A DNA stretch of 64,000 nt, taken from Lactarius indigo. Its lineage: Eukaryota; Basidiomycota; Agaricomycetes; Russulales; Russulaceae. The stretch lies in assembly GCA_025766275.1 (NCBI GenBank), contig JAFKAC010000007.1, positions 2,108,001 through 2,172,000 on the forward strand, read 5' to 3'. Position 1 is the stretch's first letter, and every line of letters starts with the position of its first letter. Of this stretch, positions 59,640 through 64,000 are shown one piece after another. The position numbers were made by a program, and so were the translations under genes. Under the pieces are notes generated by a model, which saw nothing but the letters and a program-made list of their open reading frames with translations, was not told the origin of the DNA and did not search any database.

Positions 59640-60400
59640 TCTCGACGGCGCTTAAGAAAGCATGACAGCTCGAAGAACCAACTTTCGGAAACTCGGATTC
59701 TCCATCCTTGCCATTGTAATTATGATAGACACTGGCAAGCTCGATGCAAGTATGATACTCAGATACTGTAGTTCGGTCGTCTGACCAACCCAGCTTTGGT
59801 GGTCCACAAGTCACCATGCCGTCATCGTTTTTCAAACATACGCTCTCTTTCCCCGGGCCACGCGATGACGAACTTGTAGACGGCCTTCCTGTAATCCATT
59901 TGTACGAGGATGCTGGCCTGCTGAATAGCCTCATATCGTTGCTTTATCCAATCTCCCCCCGTCATACCTGGCTCTTACGAAAAAAGTGTTCGCCTTACTG
60001 CCGCCTGCCAGAAACAATACGATCCGATTCTATAATCCGTACCAAAGATTGAATTTGGAACGTTTCTTGCGACAGTTGCGACAGAAGTCTTCCGTACATA
60101 CGCTATCGCGAGTAGTATAGGGATCATTCCAGAGATGGAAAGTGCTGCACGTCTCCCCCCCAGGGACGCCCGACGCTGACATGTGAATCCTTTGGAGAAG
60201 GATTGCGTTCATTCAAAGAACGGGTGCTGCGTGCGGCCTACTTCGTTATCGCCGGGCGCCCGCTACTGCCAGTGTAGCACGTAATGAGATTGAAAGCCAT
60301 CCCAAAGCCAAAGAAAAGCGTAAAATGGGAGGGGGGAAGCGAGCCGAAAGTGCAGACAGGACGGAGATCGTTAACGCCGAACAAGGCACAGAAGTGAAGG
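59640..60400 (+). pseudogene. Single BTB domain relic G9
   Basis: Only the second-domain half of a double-BTB gene is recognisable. The start EEPTFGNSDSPSLPL ends in a stop. Further on, DDELVDGLPVIHLYEDAGLL and NSLISLLYPISP are in one frame, VFRTYAIASSIGIIPEMESA in another, and ESFGEGLRSFKERVLRA in a third. The tail PATASVARNEIESHPKAKEK matches the unusual basic tail of G3, so it derives from that subtype. Multiple frameshifts and stops exclude function. Confidence 0.8.
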
Positions 60401-60785
60401 CATGTTCAAGTCCAATTCATAGGTTCATGTATGCTTAGTGATCAACCGAAGCGAATAAACAGCGAAAGGCGCTGTACAAGGAACGATTATTCACAAGACG
60501 AGAGGGATTCGGTTCGAGGACCGATGTTTATATGAGAAAGATAGTACTGCAGTTGTGCAGTTGAATACAGTAGGTCGAGCTTAAGGGTTGTAGGGGGGTT
60601 ACAAGCTGTCTATAAGTTCCGTGACTACAAAGGGGTCGGGGTCATTCGATACCGAGTCATACGCCTCCGAGTATGGTACGCTGAGTCAACAGGTTGGGGA
60701 GGCGAAGAAGAAAACACGCGTGACAACGACGCTCGGTACCAAGACATCCAAGCCTAAAGATGTCACAACACCGCAAAAGATCCCT
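60401..60785. other. Intergenic region before P3
   Basis: No independent gene is seen. The last 60 bases resemble the 3' flank of P2 (ACAACACCGCA). Confidence 0.4.
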
Positions 60786-62709
60786 TTATTCGTACATACT
60801 CAGTCCTTCGCTCAGCAAGGCCTCAGCCTCCGCGAACCGAGGTACCATTTTGCATTCGAATGGAACAGGGTGACTGTGCTGTCGAATCAGCACGGACTCC
60901 GAGTCATGAAAAACACGCAAAGATACGCACGCTGCCAGGCCGGGTTGGACAAGAGTATGCACGTCCAACTCGCCCTTCGATCCTTCAGGACGCTCGAATC
61001 GCATCGCCCAAAGCAGCGTCGCCAAGTCGATCGTGAGAGTTCCTTCAGCCTCGTGCCTGCCAGGACATATACGCCGCCCAAACCCAAATGTCACGTGCCC
61101 GTGTCCATCCTGGACCTCACGGCCCCCATCGACCACCTTAAGCTGACCCTTCTCATCCAGGTACCTAGTCGGGTCGAACTCTGCCACATTTTCGCCATAC
61201 ACCTTCGTGTCGAAGTTGAGCACGCGCACGTTCTGCAGACACATCGTGCCTTTTGGTATGAGCATGCCTTCGTACCAGTCGTCCTCGGCCACGGTGTGTG
61301 GCGCGCCGAAGGGAAGTATTGGTGACCAACGCAGGGACTCTTTGACCATTGCGCGGATATAGGGGAGAAAAGGGATGTCTGCGAATGTCGGTGGACGGTC
61401 GCGGCCTACAATTTCGTCGAGCTCGGCCTGAGCGCGGGCTTGGACATGAGGATACACGAGCATAGCGAGAAGCCACCACTCCAGTGCAGTGGCCGTTGTT
61501 TCCCCACCCGCGGTGCTACAATTAGATGACGCCTTCAGATCCTGCATCACAGTTAATTTTAGGGGACGTACAGCACGTGACCGATGAGCCAGGCTTGCTC
61601 AGTTTCAGAAAGGCCGTGCTTGCCCTGATTTTTGATTACTGTGGCAGCGAAACTCGGTCGATCAATTCCGTTCGCCTGCAGTTGGATTAAATGTCCTATT
61701 CCATCCGTAGGCCAATAGAGTCAGGGCGTACCAGGTCGTCATTGACTTTTCCGAGGAAACGTTTAAACATGTTCGAATCCTGGACAAACCAGTTCTGTGC
61801 GTCGCGTTTCCACTTGGCGAGCCTGTGTGGCAAGATGAGAACACCGACGACCAATGCAATAACGATGTACCCACCCATTTGGGACATATTTCAACCAAGG
61901 GAAATACTCGACTAGACGTGTCCCAGGCTGTATCTCGCGTAAAAACCGCTCCATGTGGTCTTCGATTTCAACGATACGTGGGTCTTCTTCTGATTCAATT
62001 GGCGGAAAGTCGTAATTGGCGGATAACATGATAGACCATGAATGTCGATGAAAATGCTTGTCCGGTTTGGAAGGGCTCTTTATCAGCGCAAGTGCCAAGA
62101 TGAGCGCTTCGCGACTCTGGATGGGTTGGAAGTGATGTACGGTTGATTTGGAGTAGATTTCTGCAGTGACACGACGGAACTGACGCAATCTATATAGGGT
62201 CAGCGTGGTGGATACGAGACAAAATGTGGATTGCGTACAGGTCGCCATATGGCAAGATCCCAAACGCCAAGTTCCGCGTCATGAAATCACCCACAGAGAT
62301 GTAGTGAGGCCGGCCGGAATATATAGTTGATCGTTTCTCAAGTAAATCGACGGCGACGCGTTGGCTATTGAGGATCAACATGCCTGTCCCAAGCGCGTTT
62401 ATATACATGACTTCCCCTGAACGATTCATGAGTGGGCTTTGGAGGCACTAGAAGGTATAGACTGTCACCATATTCGTCCTTGCGTTTCGGTGAAGCCAGC
62501 CATTCCGGATCTGCGATGTGTATAACATCGCCAACGAGGGGCAGGCCTCTTGGACCCGGTGGAAGGTTACGGATGTAGCTCCGAGAGAGTCTTGCGATGA
62601 GCCCGATACCTGCGAGGAGGAGAAATGCAGCTAGGATGCGGGTTGTTCGGTCGCTGCCATCGCCAAGTACCCAAGTAAAGTCAATGATCTCAGGAAGCTG
62701 AGTAACCAT
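60786..62709 (-). CDS. Cytochrome P450 monooxygenase P3
   Basis: Seven exons: 62709-62469, 62416-62239, 62189-61875, 61822-61732, 61675-61572, 61515-60931 and 60873-60786, giving 533 residues. The layout matches P2 exon for exon; exon 6 is 12 nt longer (an insertion of VVDGGREVQDGHG type before the heme loop). The membrane anchor ILAAFLLLAGIGLIARL, hinge LPPGPRGLPLVGD, I-helix AGGETT (312-317), ExxR in KESLRW, and heme loop FGFGRRICPGR (Cys near 460) are all present. It ends HPVPFECKMVPRF ... LLSEGLSMYE. The last intron (57 nt, GTGCGT donor) has no stop and a length divisible by three, so retention keeps the frame. It is a microsomal oxidase of unknown substrate, paralogous to P1 and P2. Confidence 0.9.
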
Positions 62710-63482
62710 GGGGGCGGCGAAAGTAAACCGGGACGAGGGGTACCTTTCATAAGATATTATTTGAGTCCGTTCTTATAGGTTCATCACATGCTTCGCGTGA
62801 TTCCTTCGCGTTATGTCTCAGTTTTTATCCTTCGGATCCTTGGGCGGCAGGCATCGCTCCCGAACTCGCTCCCGGTCATCACTGGCAGCACCCCGTGAAA
62901 GCCATACATCAAGTTTCACAACGACAGGAGGTTAATCAAGCCACTTGTTTATGCCCTTGTTTGGCTCTATCCACGTTGCGCCCACCAAAGCCGGTTTGCC
63001 GATGCGAACAGTGAGCGGTATCAGTGCGTAAATAGCTGGGCGCAAGAGCGAAGGGTCCCATCTCGGTCAATTCCGGCTGTGTGTATATCGCGAATAGAGT
63101 AGTAATAGAGCCAAACAAAGGACATAAGCAAGCGGGCCGACAAACCGGATCACGGTTTCGGCAACTATATAATTACCAGTCTACTGATACGACATCTGTG
63201 GTACTTGTATATCATCAATATATTGCTTTCTACTTTCTATAATACCATTTGTAAATGGAAACTTTACTACTTTGCGAGCCCTAGTATGGACAACACAAGG
63301 TATGACATAACTACATAATATCGTCGCCATCACCATCGCCTTTCCCGTCGCTTCTCACCAATGCCGTCACCTGGGCCAGTGGCGTCGTGGTCGTCTTCAT
63401 CACCGCTACCGTCGTGATCGTTTTCGTCGTCGACACCAGCGCCTGTCGGAACTGCATGTTGGTGCACACATCTCAGTCCGAG
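62710..63482. other. P3 upstream region
   Basis: No gene. At 63325-63440 a short TCG/CATCACC-rich stretch resembles the minisatellite at 3.7-5.1 kb. Confidence 0.4.
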
Positions 63483-63917
63483 TCAGTCGTCACGGAGAGT
63501 GGAAGGAAGCGTATGGTGGACAGGGCCAGACAGGTATTTCCTAGGGCTTGTCACTATCCCAGTCACGATGAGCGATGTGGTGGTGTCCATATGGCCAGTG
63601 AAGTGTTCATCGGGGACCTCGGCTCGTGAAGGGGTCTGGATGCCATCCCAGCCATTCTGGGAGTTAGGAGAAGGTTCCGCACTCGGGTATGAAGACACGG
63701 ATGATTCTGTTGTTGAGTGCTGTAGTGGAGGAGGACGTTGTGGTTTGTGATCGAGCGCGCAAAGAAGGTGCGCATGCTGAGGGTCTGTCGGGTCTACTAG
63801 ATGATAGAAGGACTGTCGATGTGGGGACGATACCTCGACGGTAAATGGGATGTGAGACGATAGGTGGGCACGTGATGAACTTGTGAATTGAGAAATGGGG
63901 GTCGAGAGGCGGATCAA
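63483..63917 (-). CDS. Possible small hypothetical protein
   Basis: A single 144-codon frame starts MIRLSTPISQFTSSSRAHLS and ends STLRDD. It is Ser/Thr/Pro/His-rich and has no recognisable domain. A second minus frame overlaps it almost fully, so the open frame may be chance. It lies near the window edge with no informative neighbours, so I give it low weight. Confidence 0.2.
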   Translation of the reverse strand: MIRLSTPISQFTSSSRAHLSSHIPFTVEVSSPHRQSFYHLVDPTDPQHAHLLCALDHKPQRPPPLQHSTTESSVSSYPSAEPSPNSQNGWDGIQTPSRAEVPDEHFTGHMDTTTSLIVTGIVTSPRKYLSGPVHHTLPSTLRDD

Positions 63918-64000
63918 GCATCGTTAAGTGCGAATTGAATATCTAAATAGACGCACTTGTGATCCTGATGGTTTCTACAGTCTCATTGGTAGTAGCACCA

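Overview
The window looks like a piece of a basidiomycete chromosome, most likely from a mushroom-forming class (Agaricomycetes). The evidence is compact spliced genes with 49-65 nt GT-AG introns, a SAGA Spt7 subunit, an APC/C activator of the Cdh1 type, penta-EF-hand proteins, large families of BTB/POZ and P450 genes, and fungal Copia and CACTA-type (tnp2) transposons. No prokaryotic features, rRNA, tRNA or CRISPR were seen. All exon joins given here were worked out by eye from splice signals, reading frame and comparison between paralogues inside the window.

Layout. 1-5.1 kb: the 3' two thirds of a Copia retrotransposon, its 3' LTR, and a TCG/CTTCGCTGTC-type minisatellite. 5.2-8.5 kb (minus): a three-exon tnp2 transposase, head to head with a nine-exon gene of unknown function (8.7-11.5 kb, plus) that ends in a SAP-like segment. 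11.7-13.0 kb: a TGAC-rich degenerate tandem repeat and decayed Copia pieces. 13.5-33.4 kb (minus): seven tandem genes, called G1 to G7 here, each encoding two BTB/POZ domains separated by a short phase-0 intron, plus one internally deleted pseudogene. 34.8-35.6 kb: an orphan two-exon gene. 36.7-42.6 kb: a housekeeping block with CDH1 (minus) and SPT7 (plus) head to head. 45.3-48.3 kb: two tandem penta-EF-hand genes. 49.8-62.7 kb: three paralogous cytochrome P450 genes (minus; the first is a pseudogene, the other two intact), with an eighth double-BTB gene (G8) and a single-BTB relic (G9) on the plus strand between them.

How the parts relate. The conserved single-copy genes (CDH1, SPT7, penta-EF-hand pair) form a core flanked by fast-evolving duplicated families and transposons. 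The double-BTB array is the most distinctive feature. Its members have duplicated with their flanks, share a short intron between the two BTB domains, fall into a short and a long C-terminal class, and the most recent members appear to carry a conserved 16-codon terminal exon. BTB proteins commonly act as Cullin-3 substrate adaptors, so the array could be a diversifying set of ubiquitin-ligase adaptors; that role is inference. No pathway linking the P450s to the BTB genes is visible.
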